DNA of 61,118 bases from CAYXDR01 sp046498185 (GTDB lineage: Bacteria > Desulfobacterota > DSM-4660 > Desulfatiglandales > Desulfatiglandaceae), in the NCBI GenBank assembly GCA_046498185.1, contig JAWOBE010000196.1, positions 1-61,118 of the forward strand, read 5' to 3'. The notes under the pieces are model-generated. The model did not search any database, had not been told where the DNA came from, and saw nothing but the letters and a program-made list of their open reading frames with translations. This document shows positions 33,535-42,813 of the stretch, one piece after another. The position numbers and the translations under genes are program-made. How positions within the stretch are numbered: the first letter of the stretch is position 1; the number at the start of each line of letters is the position of its first letter.

Positions 33535-34845
33535 ATGAACACGATAGCACAGGAACTTAATGCCGTGATAAGAGCCGCTAATGAACATATCTATGAAATG
33601 CTCTCCAATAACGGCAAGGAATTGTTTTTTCCAAAAGGCATCTTGACTCAGGGGGCGGAGGCCAAAGAAAAGGCTCACAAGTTCAATGCCACAGTCGGGA
33701 TGGCTACCGAGAACGGCCGCATAATGAACCTGCCCACGATCATGGGTATGCTGCCGTCTTTCACCCCGGAGCAGGCCCTCACCTACGCTCCTTCATTCGG
33801 GATAATGCCCCTGCGGCAGGCCTGGCGTGAAGCGGAATACAGGAAGAATCCGTCTCTCGAAGGCAGTGAGATCAGCCTGCCGATCGTAACCAATGCACTT
33901 ACCCATGGCTTGAGCATCATCGCCCGTATGTGGGTGGACGCGGGGGATGTCGTGCTTTTGCCCGATAAGATCTGGGGCAACTACAACCTTATCTTTCAAG
34001 TGCTGGAAGGCGCAAGGATCGAACGATTTCCCTTTTTCGACGACCGTATGAAGTTCAATCTGAAGGCGTTCGATGCCGCCGTACGCAAGCATGGAAAGAA
34101 AAACCAAAAAATAATCGTGATCCTCAATATTCCCAACAACCCAATCGGTTATACAGTTACCGAAGCCGAGGCGGACGGGATCGCCGCATCACTTGAAGCA
34201 GCGGCTGAGGAGGGGATAAATGTTATAGCCGTAGCCGACGATGCCTATTTCGGCCTGGTCTACGAAGAAGGCGTGCTGAACGAATCTATTTTCGCCCGCA
34301 TACAGGGGCGACATCCCCGTCTGATGGCGGTAAAAGTTGATGGTGCCACAAAAGAAGACCTTGTCTGGGGCCTCAGGATTGGTTTCTTGACCTACGGGGT
34401 TGTCTTCAAAGGAGACACCCGATCCGCCTATGAAGCGCTCGAGAAAAAAACCGCCGGTGCGGTGCGGGGAAGTATTTCAAATGTATCTCATCTTGGACAG
34501 GAAATCATGCTCAGGGCGCTTGAAAATCCGGGATTTGCAGCCGAAAAGCGAGAGAAGTTCAACCTGATGAAGGACCGGGCCGTCGAGGTCAAACGGGTCC
34601 TTTCAAACCCTGCCTACTCCGATGCCTGGGATGTTTACCCGTTCAATTCAGGGTATTTCATGTGCCTTAAAATCAAAGGGGTTGATGCTGAGGCGCTCCG
34701 CCTTCACCTGCTGGAAACCTACGGTGTCGGTGTGATCTCAATAGATGAAACGGATGTGCGCATCGCTTTTTCGTGTATAGACAGGGAAAATATCCAGGAA
34801 CTCTTCGACACCATTTACCGTGCAGTCAAAGATCTGCAGCGGTGA
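33535..34845 (+). CDS. PLP-dependent aminotransferase class I/II
   Basis: A 436-aa fold-type I aminotransferase that moves an amino group between an amino acid and a keto acid. The PLP lysine is probably Lys273 in DGATKEDLVWG, with Arg281 in LRIGF. NIPNNPIGY (198-206) contains the PLP-contacting Asn, and DDAYFGL (235-241) the Asp and Tyr. It resembles the aromatic/aspartate-type subgroup with a long N-terminal arm, but substrate is not assignable. The ATG at 33535 follows AAGGGAACAAGG. A transglutaminase-like gene follows closely on the same strand. Confidence 0.9.
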   Translation: MNTIAQELNAVIRAANEHIYEMLSNNGKELFFPKGILTQGAEAKEKAHKFNATVGMATENGRIMNLPTIMGMLPSFTPEQALTYAPSFGIMPLRQAWREAEYRKNPSLEGSEISLPIVTNALTHGLSIIARMWVDAGDVVLLPDKIWGNYNLIFQVLEGARIERFPFFDDRMKFNLKAFDAAVRKHGKKNQKIIVILNIPNNPIGYTVTEAEADGIAASLEAAAEEGINVIAVADDAYFGLVYEEGVLNESIFARIQGRHPRLMAVKVDGATKEDLVWGLRIGFLTYGVVFKGDTRSAYEALEKKTAGAVRGSISNVSHLGQEIMLRALENPGFAAEKREKFNLMKDRAVEVKRVLSNPAYSDAWDVYPFNSGYFMCLKIKGVDAEALRLHLLETYGVGVISIDETDVRIAFSCIDRENIQELFDTIYRAVKDLQR

Positions 34846-34891
34846 ATGAAAAAATGATGGGATCGTGAAAACGGCAGGGAGAAAATTTCAA

Positions 34892-35572
34892 ATGGGAAGT
34901 CCTGAAGAAGGTGAAATGGAAATCTATCTGCGGCCGACCTTCACTATTGACTGCGACCGCGAAAGTATTACAGCACGGGCCGTACAAGTGACAGAGGGTT
35001 GTTCCGATGATATAGAGAAAGCCGTTGCTCTATTTTATTTTGTCAGGGATTCAATCCGCTACAATATTTTTATGATTTCAGTATTCGAAGAGGATTTCCG
35101 GGCTTCAAAGGTTCTTGAATGGGGTAAAGGTTATTGCGTCCAGAAGGCTGTACTATTGACCGCACTTGGAAGAGCCGTCGGCATTCCCACCCGCATGGCC
35201 TTCGCTAAAATAACCAACCATCGTACCCCCCCTCATATCTATAAAAAGTTGGGGGTGAACACCTTTCCCAGACATGGGTATAATCAATTTTTTTTAAGTG
35301 GACGGTGGGTAAGCGCGGCCGCAACATTCGACAAAAACCTCTGCGACAAAAACGGTCTGCCTGTGGTTGAATTCGACGGAAAAAACGATGCGATGCTTCC
35401 TGAAACAGATCTACGCTGGCAGCCCTATATTGAATACATTGAAAAATTCCCGCCTGCAGAGGATCTTCCGTTCGAGTGGATCGCCGAAAGAATCACCAGG
35501 ATCGTGGGCACCAACAAGCGGCCTTGGTTAAATAAACAGGATGATGTCGGCTTCTCCAAAACTCCTTCCTGA
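34892..35572 (+). CDS. Transglutaminase-like domain protein
   Basis: A 226-aa protein from ATG 34892 (MGSPEEGEME), preceded by GGGAGA; GTG 34865 is an alternative nine residues longer. The papain-like triad is complete: Cys82 in GKGYCVQKA, His128 in FPRHGYNQF and Asp147 in AATFDKN. No signal peptide or membrane helix is visible, so it is probably cytoplasmic and could act as an amidase, peptidase or acyl-transferase. It follows the aminotransferase by 46 bases. Its stop lies 13 bases from the end of the convergent PBP1A gene. The substrate is unknown. Confidence 0.8.
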   Translation: MGSPEEGEMEIYLRPTFTIDCDRESITARAVQVTEGCSDDIEKAVALFYFVRDSIRYNIFMISVFEEDFRASKVLEWGKGYCVQKAVLLTALGRAVGIPTRMAFAKITNHRTPPHIYKKLGVNTFPRHGYNQFFLSGRWVSAAATFDKNLCDKNGLPVVEFDGKNDAMLPETDLRWQPYIEYIEKFPPAEDLPFEWIAERITRIVGTNKRPWLNKQDDVGFSKTPS

Positions 35573-35585
35573 TTTTTTTATTCAA

Positions 35586-37952
35586 TCAGTTAGCCACCCC
35601 CATATCATACATGAGAAACCGACCCGGCTTCGCAGCCGCCGGGTTCGGGGTATATTCAACCGGTTCAGTTCCTTTGCTGAAGGCCTGGCGGACCGGCTTG
35701 CCTTTCGTGTATTTGCTTGCAAGAAGTCCGGAATCAGGGTCTATGTTTGCAAACATGACTCCCTCCGGCACCTCGAAATCAACGACGGGCATTCCATCCA
35801 GCACATTCTTCATAAATTGCAGCCAGATCGGAGCAGCGGCCCGGGAACCGGTCTCCCCCTTGCCCATCGAAGCCGGATCATCATAGCCGACCCAGACGCC
35901 TGTCACAAGTTCAGGGGTGTATCCCATGAACCATGCATCCTTCAAATCATTGGTGGTGCCCGTTTTCCCTGCGGCGGGCATGCCCAGATCTCTTACGCGC
36001 CGTCCGGTTCCCTCCTGTATGACAGCTTTTAACAAATCCGTCATCACGTATGCCGTTTGGGGTAAAACGGCCTCTACAAAAGAGGGGCTGTGCTCTTCCA
36101 AAACACGGCCGGTGCGGTCCTCGACGCGGGTAATGAATAACGGCGTTCCCAGCATACCTTTGTTCGCAAAAACCGAATAGGCCCTGGTCAGTTCCATGAG
36201 AGACAGCCCCGATGATCCCAGCGCCAGTGAAAGATCTCTGTCGAGCGACGACTCTATTCCCATCGTCTTCGCATAATCGATGACATAATCAACTCCCAGC
36301 TTTTCAAGCAGTTTGATCGTTATAACATTGCGGGAATGGACAATCCCTGTGCGCAGCAGAGTTTCCCCATAAAAAGTTCTTTCATAATTTTTGGGCTTCC
36401 AGACCCGGCCGCCTTCTCCTTGCTTCGGGTTCGCGGTGTCCAGGATTACATGAGCCGGGGTAAAACCCTTGTCCAACGCCGCTGCGTAGATGATAGGTTT
36501 GAATGCCGACCCGGGCTGCCTGCGCGACTGGACCACGCGGTTGAACTGGGTCTGAGAGAAATCCCGCCCGCCGACCATGGCCCTGACTTCGCAGGTTTCA
36601 CAATCAAGGCATAAAAGCGCCCCCTGGGCCAGCGGTTCCTGGTAGAGCTCCAGCAGGGTCGATTCATTGCTTTCCGAGGGCTCTCCTGCCACCCTCACGA
36701 GAACAACATCCCCTTCGGTGAGGACAGCCGAAGGTTTTTTGATCTTTTTTACATATAGAGCATTCACATCGGGGTTGGGTTTCCTCGCCCACGACATCGA
36801 ATCCACCGGGATAATGCCTTTCAACGCCCCCAGCGAAACCTCCACATGCCCTTTACGGTCGTCCACACGCTCGACCAAAGCCTCCGCGGTCGCCCCTTTT
36901 ACCGGGCGAAATCCGGGGTGCTTTTCTTCCCACCTGGTGAAGAACGCATCCCTCGCCTCTTTTTCGACTCTTTTTAGCGGGCCCCTGTAACCCTCTCGCC
37001 TGTCAAGAGCCTCAAGCCCCCGGGTTAATGCGGCCTTGGCGGCATGCTGTGCCGAAAGATCAAGTGTGGTATACACCTTCAAGCCATCGCGGTAGACCTT
37101 ATCTTTCCCGTATTTGTCCACCAGGTATCTACGGACATGCTCGCTGAAATAGGGTGCCTTGAAGAAAGGGTTTTCTTGCAGGCCCTGAATTACGAGGGAC
37201 TCGGCCAGCGCCGCCGCCCGTTGATCCTCTTTTATGAATCCTTCCTCTTTCATCCTGCCTAGAACATAAGTCTGACGAGCCTTGGCACGGTCAAAATGGC
37301 TCACCGGGCTGTAGCGGGCGGGGGCCTGAGGCAGCCCGGCAAGCATAGCCGATTCGCTAAGGTTTAGGTCCGAAGAAGCCTTGTCGAAATAAGTTCTTGC
37401 CGCCGCTTCAATGCCGTAGGCACCCTGCCCCAGGTAAATCTGGTTCAAGTATAGAAACAGGATCTCTTCTTTGGTGAATTCTTTTTCCAGTTGAAGGGAC
37501 ATCAGGGCTTCCCGGAATTTACGGCGGTAGGTTCGCTCCGTATCGTGCAACAACAAGGACTTTGTCACCTGCTGCGTTATCGTGCTACCCCCCTGTTCTA
37601 TCCTGCCGGACTTGAGGTTCGTTATGAAAGCCCGGATTATTCCCCTTATATCCACGCCTTCATGCTCAAAGAAGCGGCCGTCCTCGGCGGCTATAAAAGC
37701 CTGTATCAGATGCTCCGGAAATTGATCGAGAGGTTTGACAATACGTCTTTCCTCCCATAGTCTTCCAATCACCTCACCGTCCGCACTGTAGATTTCGGTA
37801 ACCACGGGCGGCCGGTATTCCTTCAAGGAGCCGATATAAGGGAGATTGCTCGACCACAGATTCCAAAAATACGCAACGGTGCCGCCCACTGCCAGCAGGC
37901 AAACGACAAAAAATACAGCAAAAATCTTCAGAAAAAGTTTCACGCTCGACAT
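35586..37952 (-). CDS. Penicillin-binding protein 1A
   Basis: A 788-aa bifunctional peptidoglycan synthase anchored by one N-terminal helix (FLKIFAVFFVVCLLAVGGTVAYF). The GT51 glycosyltransferase domain (about 60-240) has the motif AAEDGRFFEHEGVD with the catalytic Glu, followed by GGSTITQQ. An OB-like insert (about 320-420) precedes the transpeptidase domain, with GSAFKP (active Ser and Lys), SRN and AGKTGTT. The start at 37952 is preceded by TAAGG. It is monocistronic, facing the transglutaminase gene. All catalytic motifs are intact. Confidence 0.95.
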   Translation of the reverse strand: MSSVKLFLKIFAVFFVVCLLAVGGTVAYFWNLWSSNLPYIGSLKEYRPPVVTEIYSADGEVIGRLWEERRIVKPLDQFPEHLIQAFIAAEDGRFFEHEGVDIRGIIRAFITNLKSGRIEQGGSTITQQVTKSLLLHDTERTYRRKFREALMSLQLEKEFTKEEILFLYLNQIYLGQGAYGIEAAARTYFDKASSDLNLSESAMLAGLPQAPARYSPVSHFDRAKARQTYVLGRMKEEGFIKEDQRAAALAESLVIQGLQENPFFKAPYFSEHVRRYLVDKYGKDKVYRDGLKVYTTLDLSAQHAAKAALTRGLEALDRREGYRGPLKRVEKEARDAFFTRWEEKHPGFRPVKGATAEALVERVDDRKGHVEVSLGALKGIIPVDSMSWARKPNPDVNALYVKKIKKPSAVLTEGDVVLVRVAGEPSESNESTLLELYQEPLAQGALLCLDCETCEVRAMVGGRDFSQTQFNRVVQSRRQPGSAFKPIIYAAALDKGFTPAHVILDTANPKQGEGGRVWKPKNYERTFYGETLLRTGIVHSRNVITIKLLEKLGVDYVIDYAKTMGIESSLDRDLSLALGSSGLSLMELTRAYSVFANKGMLGTPLFITRVEDRTGRVLEEHSPSFVEAVLPQTAYVMTDLLKAVIQEGTGRRVRDLGMPAAGKTGTTNDLKDAWFMGYTPELVTGVWVGYDDPASMGKGETGSRAAAPIWLQFMKNVLDGMPVVDFEVPEGVMFANIDPDSGLLASKYTKGKPVRQAFSKGTEPVEYTPNPAAAKPGRFLMYDMGVAN

Positions 37953-38425
37953 CCTTATGGCCTAAGATAGTAAAATCTAAACATTTTCAGACTTACTTAT
38001 TTACCACAACAATGTCGCGATGTGAAGTCACAGATGGACCCCCTCCCGGCATCAGGGCCGTCCGATCTACAGGCACTCGTTTGGTTTCTGACCGGCCAGA
38101 AGCTAAAAGCCGGTTTCCATCCGGAACCGCATAATTCATGCAAGATATAGTGTCGCATAATTGCACATCAATAGACGCAAATCGTTGCATTCCTGCATGT
38201 TTCATTTACTTTTCAACCTCGCCAAAACTCTTTTAGGACTCCATCTATTTGTAATTACGATATTTTTATTTTATCCCCGATTATGTTGGAAATGGCACAC
38301 AAAATGCTGCTTTTATATATTGTATGATTAACATCTTCAAACGGTTGCAGTTTTTCGAAGGCTGCGGACTGGACTTCCACACGAAACAGGTCTTGCCTAA
38401 AGACCAATAAACAGGAGGTATCATT
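37953..38425. other. Divergent upstream region between PBP1A and alcohol dehydrogenase genes
   Basis: A 473-base A+T-rich spacer without a supported gene. It holds a sigma-54-type promoter at 38293-38308 for the dehydrogenase. Upstream of it lie TGCA-rich repeats around 38150-38200 that might be activator sites. The PBP1A promoter should lie near 37960-38010 but is not clear. Confidence 0.55.
38293..38308 (+). promoter_or_regulatory. Sigma-54 (RpoN)-type promoter
   Basis: TGGCACACAAAATGCT matches the -24/-12 consensus: GG and GC are separated by exactly 10 bases, the -24 element TGGCAC is perfect, and the -12 element has one mismatch (ATGCT for TTGCT). It lies 117 bases before the dehydrogenase ATG. 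Confidence 0.65.
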
Positions 38426-39460
38426 ATGAAGGGACTGAATTTTTTGGGAGACGGTAAATTGGAATGGACGGATATCCCTGACCCGGAAATGAAAGAAGGT
38501 GATGTGCTGGTCAGGGTAAAGGCCGGTGCTATATGCGGAAGCGAGATGGAAACCTTTCTTCCCCCAGGAGGCCTGCCGTGGAAAGGAAATCCTGGACACG
38601 AGGTCATGGGAGTGGTCGAAGACCCCAACGGCTCCAAGCGGTTAAAAAAGGGAGACAGGGTTGGAGTGGCCACAATCCAGGGGTGCGGCGAATGCTTCTG
38701 GTGCCGGCAGGGGAAACAGGATTTCTGTAAAAAAGCGTTTGTTCTCCGCAACGCCCACAGTGAATACGTCGTAGGTAAAGAGGTTTGGATGCAGCCTGTA
38801 CCCGATGACATCGATGACGCTACAGCCGTAATGCTTGCCGGCGACGGCATGGGAGTGCCTTACGGCGCGAGTGTTCGAGGCGGGGTCCAACCCGGCCATA
38901 AAACGGCCATTTTCGGTGTAGGCCCGGTCGGCCAGGGCATGACGATGATACAAGCTTTCCTGGGTGCCCAGGTGATAGCCATTGATATAAACCCAAAGGC
39001 CCTTGAAAATGCGGAAAAAATGGGGGCATGGAAAACCATCAATGCAAAGGAAACAAAGGATGTAAAGGAAGCGATACTGGATCTTACAGACGGTCTGGGC
39101 CCGCATGAATCCTTTGATGCGGGTAACGGTAACCAGGAGATGTTTAATCTTGCAATGGACGTAACCATGCCCGGCGGCACCGTGATGACCGTTGCACATG
39201 GAGAACATGGAATAGACCATGTGAGAGAACGGCTCAGTTTCCACGCGGACCCGTCCAAATGGGAATTCTGGGGAAGGAATCTGTGTGTCAGAGGCAACTG
39301 GGCCTGCCATTTCAATGACTATACGGACCAAATCGCTTTGATAAGAAACGGTTTTCAGGCAACTCGCCTTATCACCGCCATGTACCCGATGGAAAAAGCC
39401 GCCGAAGCATACCGTCGTTTTGCCGAAGGTGAACGAGGCAAAACGATCCTAACCCAGTAA
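38426..39460 (+). CDS. Zinc-dependent alcohol dehydrogenase (MDR superfamily)
   Basis: A 344-aa medium-chain dehydrogenase. The catalytic zinc ligands are Cys37 (AICGSE) and His58-Glu59 (GHE); structural zinc cysteines are Cys87, 90, 93 and 101 (GCGECFWCRQGKQDFC). The NAD(P)-binding motif is FGVGPVGQG, followed by IDINPKALENAEKMGA, whose Asp indicates NAD preference. The substrate pocket cannot be read. The ATG is preceded by AGGAGG. It is followed 11 bases later by the M14-type peptidase, so both are one operon under the sigma-54-type promoter. Confidence 0.92.
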   Translation: MKGLNFLGDGKLEWTDIPDPEMKEGDVLVRVKAGAICGSEMETFLPPGGLPWKGNPGHEVMGVVEDPNGSKRLKKGDRVGVATIQGCGECFWCRQGKQDFCKKAFVLRNAHSEYVVGKEVWMQPVPDDIDDATAVMLAGDGMGVPYGASVRGGVQPGHKTAIFGVGPVGQGMTMIQAFLGAQVIAIDINPKALENAEKMGAWKTINAKETKDVKEAILDLTDGLGPHESFDAGNGNQEMFNLAMDVTMPGGTVMTVAHGEHGIDHVRERLSFHADPSKWEFWGRNLCVRGNWACHFNDYTDQIALIRNGFQATRLITAMYPMEKAAEAYRRFAEGERGKTILTQ

Positions 39461-39471
39461 GGAGACATGAA

Positions 39472-40785
39472 ATGACAAAATATATTTTTGACCATATGCC
39501 GATGGGCGAAGAAGGCCTCAAAGAAGTTCATGCGTGGATCGATGATTTTGTGGAAAAAAATCCTGAGATCGCCGACAAAAAAGTGCTGGGCAAGTCCGAC
39601 GACGGTAAATGGGATATCCCGGCCGTGACGGTAACCAACAGATCAATTCCGGACGATGACAAGCAGATCGCCATAGTGACATTGCTCCGGCATGGCCAGG
39701 AAAGAGGCGCTCGAATCGTCGGAGCTGAAATTTTGAATTATCTTGCCGGTGAAGAAGCCGCGGACATCCGCAATAAACAGAAGGTGATCGTCGTCCCGAT
39801 CGCCAATCCTGAAGGATTCATCCGTGATGAATTCAATTCAACGATGTACGGAATCACCGACCTGGAGAAACGTATATGGGGGGCGCTTTGCGCCGAAGAT
39901 ATCCCCGATATGATGATCGACTACCACAGCCTGGGAAAATCGGACGCCACCAAATACGATCGTGGCGACATGGAGGTTATAATCCCGGCCAACAGCACCA
40001 AATGGGGGATGGACGAACAGATTTACCAGCACGTGGCAGGCAGGATGCAGGCGGCGGCGGAGGCCGAAGGCTGGCCGTATGAGATCCATACGCTGGAAGA
40101 TCTTTCTTTCTATTATTTTGGAGATGGGCCCACAGCCCGGCTGCCTCAGCGTTACCTCGAAGAGAAAGTATTCCTCCTTCATATTCAGAACATGTACGAA
40201 CACTACAATAAACCTTCATCGCTTCCAGGCTACACGAACTACACCTGCGGTCCGGCCTATATGCAATGGCACACACTGGTGTTCGGCATGGAAACCAATC
40301 ACTGGAGCATCAAGCCGGAAGACGGCCTTGGCGAAAGCGGGCTTATCCCGTGCCGAGCCCTGATGGAAATGGGCAACAACCGATTTCCATGGGAAAAAGA
40401 TCCAGGTTACCCCACCAACCTGCTGTGCGGTGATTTCAGGATCTCGATCAGGTCGAGGGGGAACACGCCGGGCGAACGCCGCGCCTCCCGTGAAAAACTC
40501 TGGCCGGAAAGGGTCAATTTCAACATTCTAAAAAGGGAAATGCTCGAAGACCCCGAAACAACCCTGGCCGAGGTAGGATATTTGGGAGAAAACGTCCCTC
40601 TTGACATTGCACTATGTCTACGGATGCGCCAGAACGTGATCAACGGCGTTATGATCGATGGTAAAAAGGCGGATTTCGAAACTTTCAAAGACCATTGCTC
40701 AACTTTTCTTTACATTCCGATGACTGTAGAGAAGCCGGGATTGCAGAAATTGACCATCACTCATGAAGCGTTTAATAAAAAATAA
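39472..40785 (+). CDS. M14 family zinc carboxypeptidase-like protein
   Basis: A 437-aa protein with a metallocarboxypeptidase pattern. Zinc ligands are probably His74 and Glu77 (RHGQERGA) and His152 (IDYHSLGKSD), and Glu274 (FGMETNHW) is a candidate general base. The first 65 residues form a short leading domain. No signal peptide is present, so it should be cytoplasmic, unlike typical digestive members; this fits amide or small-peptide deacylation as in succinylglutamate desuccinylase relatives. It follows the alcohol dehydrogenase by 11 bases. A joint role, such as releasing an amino or carboxylic product for oxidation, is inference. Confidence 0.8.
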   Translation: MTKYIFDHMPMGEEGLKEVHAWIDDFVEKNPEIADKKVLGKSDDGKWDIPAVTVTNRSIPDDDKQIAIVTLLRHGQERGARIVGAEILNYLAGEEAADIRNKQKVIVVPIANPEGFIRDEFNSTMYGITDLEKRIWGALCAEDIPDMMIDYHSLGKSDATKYDRGDMEVIIPANSTKWGMDEQIYQHVAGRMQAAAEAEGWPYEIHTLEDLSFYYFGDGPTARLPQRYLEEKVFLLHIQNMYEHYNKPSSLPGYTNYTCGPAYMQWHTLVFGMETNHWSIKPEDGLGESGLIPCRALMEMGNNRFPWEKDPGYPTNLLCGDFRISIRSRGNTPGERRASREKLWPERVNFNILKREMLEDPETTLAEVGYLGENVPLDIALCLRMRQNVINGVMIDGKKADFETFKDHCSTFLYIPMTVEKPGLQKLTITHEAFNKK

Positions 40786-40794
40786 ATAAGGACA

Positions 40795-40968
40795 AAGGGA
40801 GGGGATGAACCCCTCCCCTACATCCCCGCGTGCGAATGATTTCCGTAGGGGCGGGGTTTATCCCCGCCCGTCGGTGCTCGCGATTACCATGTCGGCCGCA
40901 TTGGTCTCCGGGGCGAAGGGAGGGGATGAACCCCTCCCCTACATCCCCGCGTGCCAATGATTTCCGTA
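40795..40968. repeat. Two 53-base direct repeats with internal hairpins
   Basis: The copies at 40795-40847 and 40916-40968 differ by one base and are 121 bases apart. Each contains the hairpin GGGAGGGG-ATGAA-CCCCTCCC. A further hairpin, GGGCGGGG with CCCCGCCC (40849-40856 and 40862-40869), lies between them. The block separates the convergent peptidase and comM genes and can act as a terminator for both. Confidence 0.8.
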
Positions 40969-40978
40969 AAATCGGGGA

Positions 40979-42529
40979 TTATATCCCTGGTTTCACATAG
41001 GCCGGGGTCTTTGAACGATCCAGGCTGCGGTACTGGACCGCTTCCGCCACGTGATCGAAGCTTATCTCCGGGCTCGCTGCAAGATCCGCTATGGTCCGGG
41101 ATATTTTCAATATCCGTGCAAGGGCCCGGGCGCTCATCCCGAAACGGTCCATGGCCTGTTCCAGCAAAGTGTGCGACTGCTCGTCCACCCGGCAGTATTT
41201 CGTGATATGGCGGCTCGACATCCCAGCATTGGTATAAATGGGTTCGTTGTGGAAACGCTCCGTTTGGAATTTCCGGGCATTTTCGACCCGTTCCAGGATG
41301 CAGCCCGACTTTTCCTCCTCAACCGTTCCCGAAAGATCCTTGTACGGCACCGATGGCACTTCCAGGTGCATATCGATGCGGTCGAGCAAGGGACCTGAAA
41401 TCTTCGACCGGTAGCGCTGGATCTGAAGGGAATTGCAGGTGCACTGCCTCCGCGGATCGCCGAGAAACCCGCACGGGCAAGGGTTCATCGCAGCTACCAG
41501 CATGAATCTTGCCGGATAGGTGACACTCGAAGCCGCCCGCGAAATCGTCACGCTGCCTTCTTCCATGGGCTGCCGGAGTACTTCGAGCACATTTTTTTTG
41601 AATTCGGGGAGTTCGTCCAAGAAAAGCACGCCGTTATGAGCCATGCTCACCTCTCCGGGTCTTGGATTTTGACCACCGCCGATCAGCCCTGCATCCGAGA
41701 TGGTATGGTGTGGAGCCCTGAACGGACGCTGAGTGATCAAACCGCCATCTTTCGGCATCATCCCCATGATGCTGTAGATTTTGGACGTCTCGAGCGATTC
41801 TTCGAACCCAAGCGGGGGCAAAATCGTTGCAAGCCTCCTTGCAAGCATCGTCTTCCCCGAGCCGGGCGGACCGATCATGACCAGGTTGTGAGACCCTGCT
41901 GCAGCGATTTCAAGCGCCCTCTTTGCATGCTCCTGCCCGCGCACATCTTTGAAATCGGTATCATAAACCGGCGGTTGAAAACCCGCACCTTCCGCCGGTT
42001 GAAACGCCGGGACATCGTTTTCACCCCGAAGGAAACCCACAGCTTCAGCCAAATGGGACACCGGATGAATATTGATACCGCCTACGACCGCTGCTTCCGG
42101 AGCATTTTCCTTTGGAAGCACGATTCCTTTCATGCCCAGGTTCCTGGCTTCTATAGCTATCGGAAGAACACCGCGGACGGGCCGGACCATTCCGTCCAGC
42201 GCCAGTTCGCCCAGGCAAATCAAACCCATGGATTTATCGGGTGAAACAAGACCGGTAGCACCCAAAATTCCGACGGCCATCGGGAGATCGAAAGACGATC
42301 CCTCCTTTTTGACATCAGCGGGTGCAAGGTTGACCGTTATACGGTCGGAAGGAAAGTAATAACCTGAATTTTTTATCGCCGCCTTCACCCGCTCTTTGCT
42401 TTCCTTGACGGCCCCTTCGGGCAGGCCTACGGTTGCAAAAGCGGGTAATCCCTGAGAAATGTCCACCTCGACTTCGACGACATAGGCTTCTATACCTATA
42501 ACCGCACTACTTAAGACTCTTGACAACAT
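40979..42529 (-). CDS. comM: YifB/ComM family Mg-chelatase-like AAA+ ATPase
   Basis: A 516-aa protein from ATG 42529 (MLSRVLSSAVIGIEAY); the frame to 42664 adds 45 residues through the promoter. The N-terminal ChlI-like domain (GLPAFATVGLPEGAVKES) precedes the AAA+ core: Walker A GPPGSGKTML, Walker B LFLDELPEF, and an arginine-finger region. A cysteine group (CPCGFLGDPRRQCTC) is typical. In naturally competent bacteria ComM is a branch-migration helicase for strand uptake; whether this organism is competent is unknown. It is monocistronic. Confidence 0.93.
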   Translation of the reverse strand: MLSRVLSSAVIGIEAYVVEVEVDISQGLPAFATVGLPEGAVKESKERVKAAIKNSGYYFPSDRITVNLAPADVKKEGSSFDLPMAVGILGATGLVSPDKSMGLICLGELALDGMVRPVRGVLPIAIEARNLGMKGIVLPKENAPEAAVVGGINIHPVSHLAEAVGFLRGENDVPAFQPAEGAGFQPPVYDTDFKDVRGQEHAKRALEIAAAGSHNLVMIGPPGSGKTMLARRLATILPPLGFEESLETSKIYSIMGMMPKDGGLITQRPFRAPHHTISDAGLIGGGQNPRPGEVSMAHNGVLFLDELPEFKKNVLEVLRQPMEEGSVTISRAASSVTYPARFMLVAAMNPCPCGFLGDPRRQCTCNSLQIQRYRSKISGPLLDRIDMHLEVPSVPYKDLSGTVEEEKSGCILERVENARKFQTERFHNEPIYTNAGMSSRHITKYCRVDEQSHTLLEQAMDRFGMSARALARILKISRTIADLAASPEISFDHVAEAVQYRSLDRSKTPAYVKPGI

Positions 42530-42671
42530 GGCATGGTCTCCCCTTACACCGGGCTGAAAATAAAGAAAGAAGGATGTTACCGGCGGGGGAAACCGGATAC
42601 TACATGACAAAAAGCTGAACGACAGCGCCGGAGAAGCGCTCACTTTAATGTTTACATCTATCACGAAAAAT

Positions 42672-42695
42672 ATTATATAAAAATATTTCTGTCAA
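42672..42695 (-). promoter_or_regulatory. Probable sigma-70-type promoter for comM
   Basis: On the minus strand a perfect TTGACA (42695-42690) is followed by a run with TATAAT (42677-42672) at too-short spacing and TATTTT at 17 bases. Either could serve; the region is strongly A+T-rich. Confidence 0.4.
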
Positions 42696-42813
42696 TATAG
42701 GGGGAAAAACCACCCCTGCTTTGAGATCTTTTATTATATACTATAGACTTCACTCCGATCAATAGTTAGTATGATGGATGATCGAGTGAGTTTTGATTTA
42801 CCAGGAGGCCATC

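Noticed and set aside
40795..40968. Possible CRISPR repeats
   Set aside because: Only two copies with a 68-base gap of hairpin DNA; no spacer array and no cas genes.
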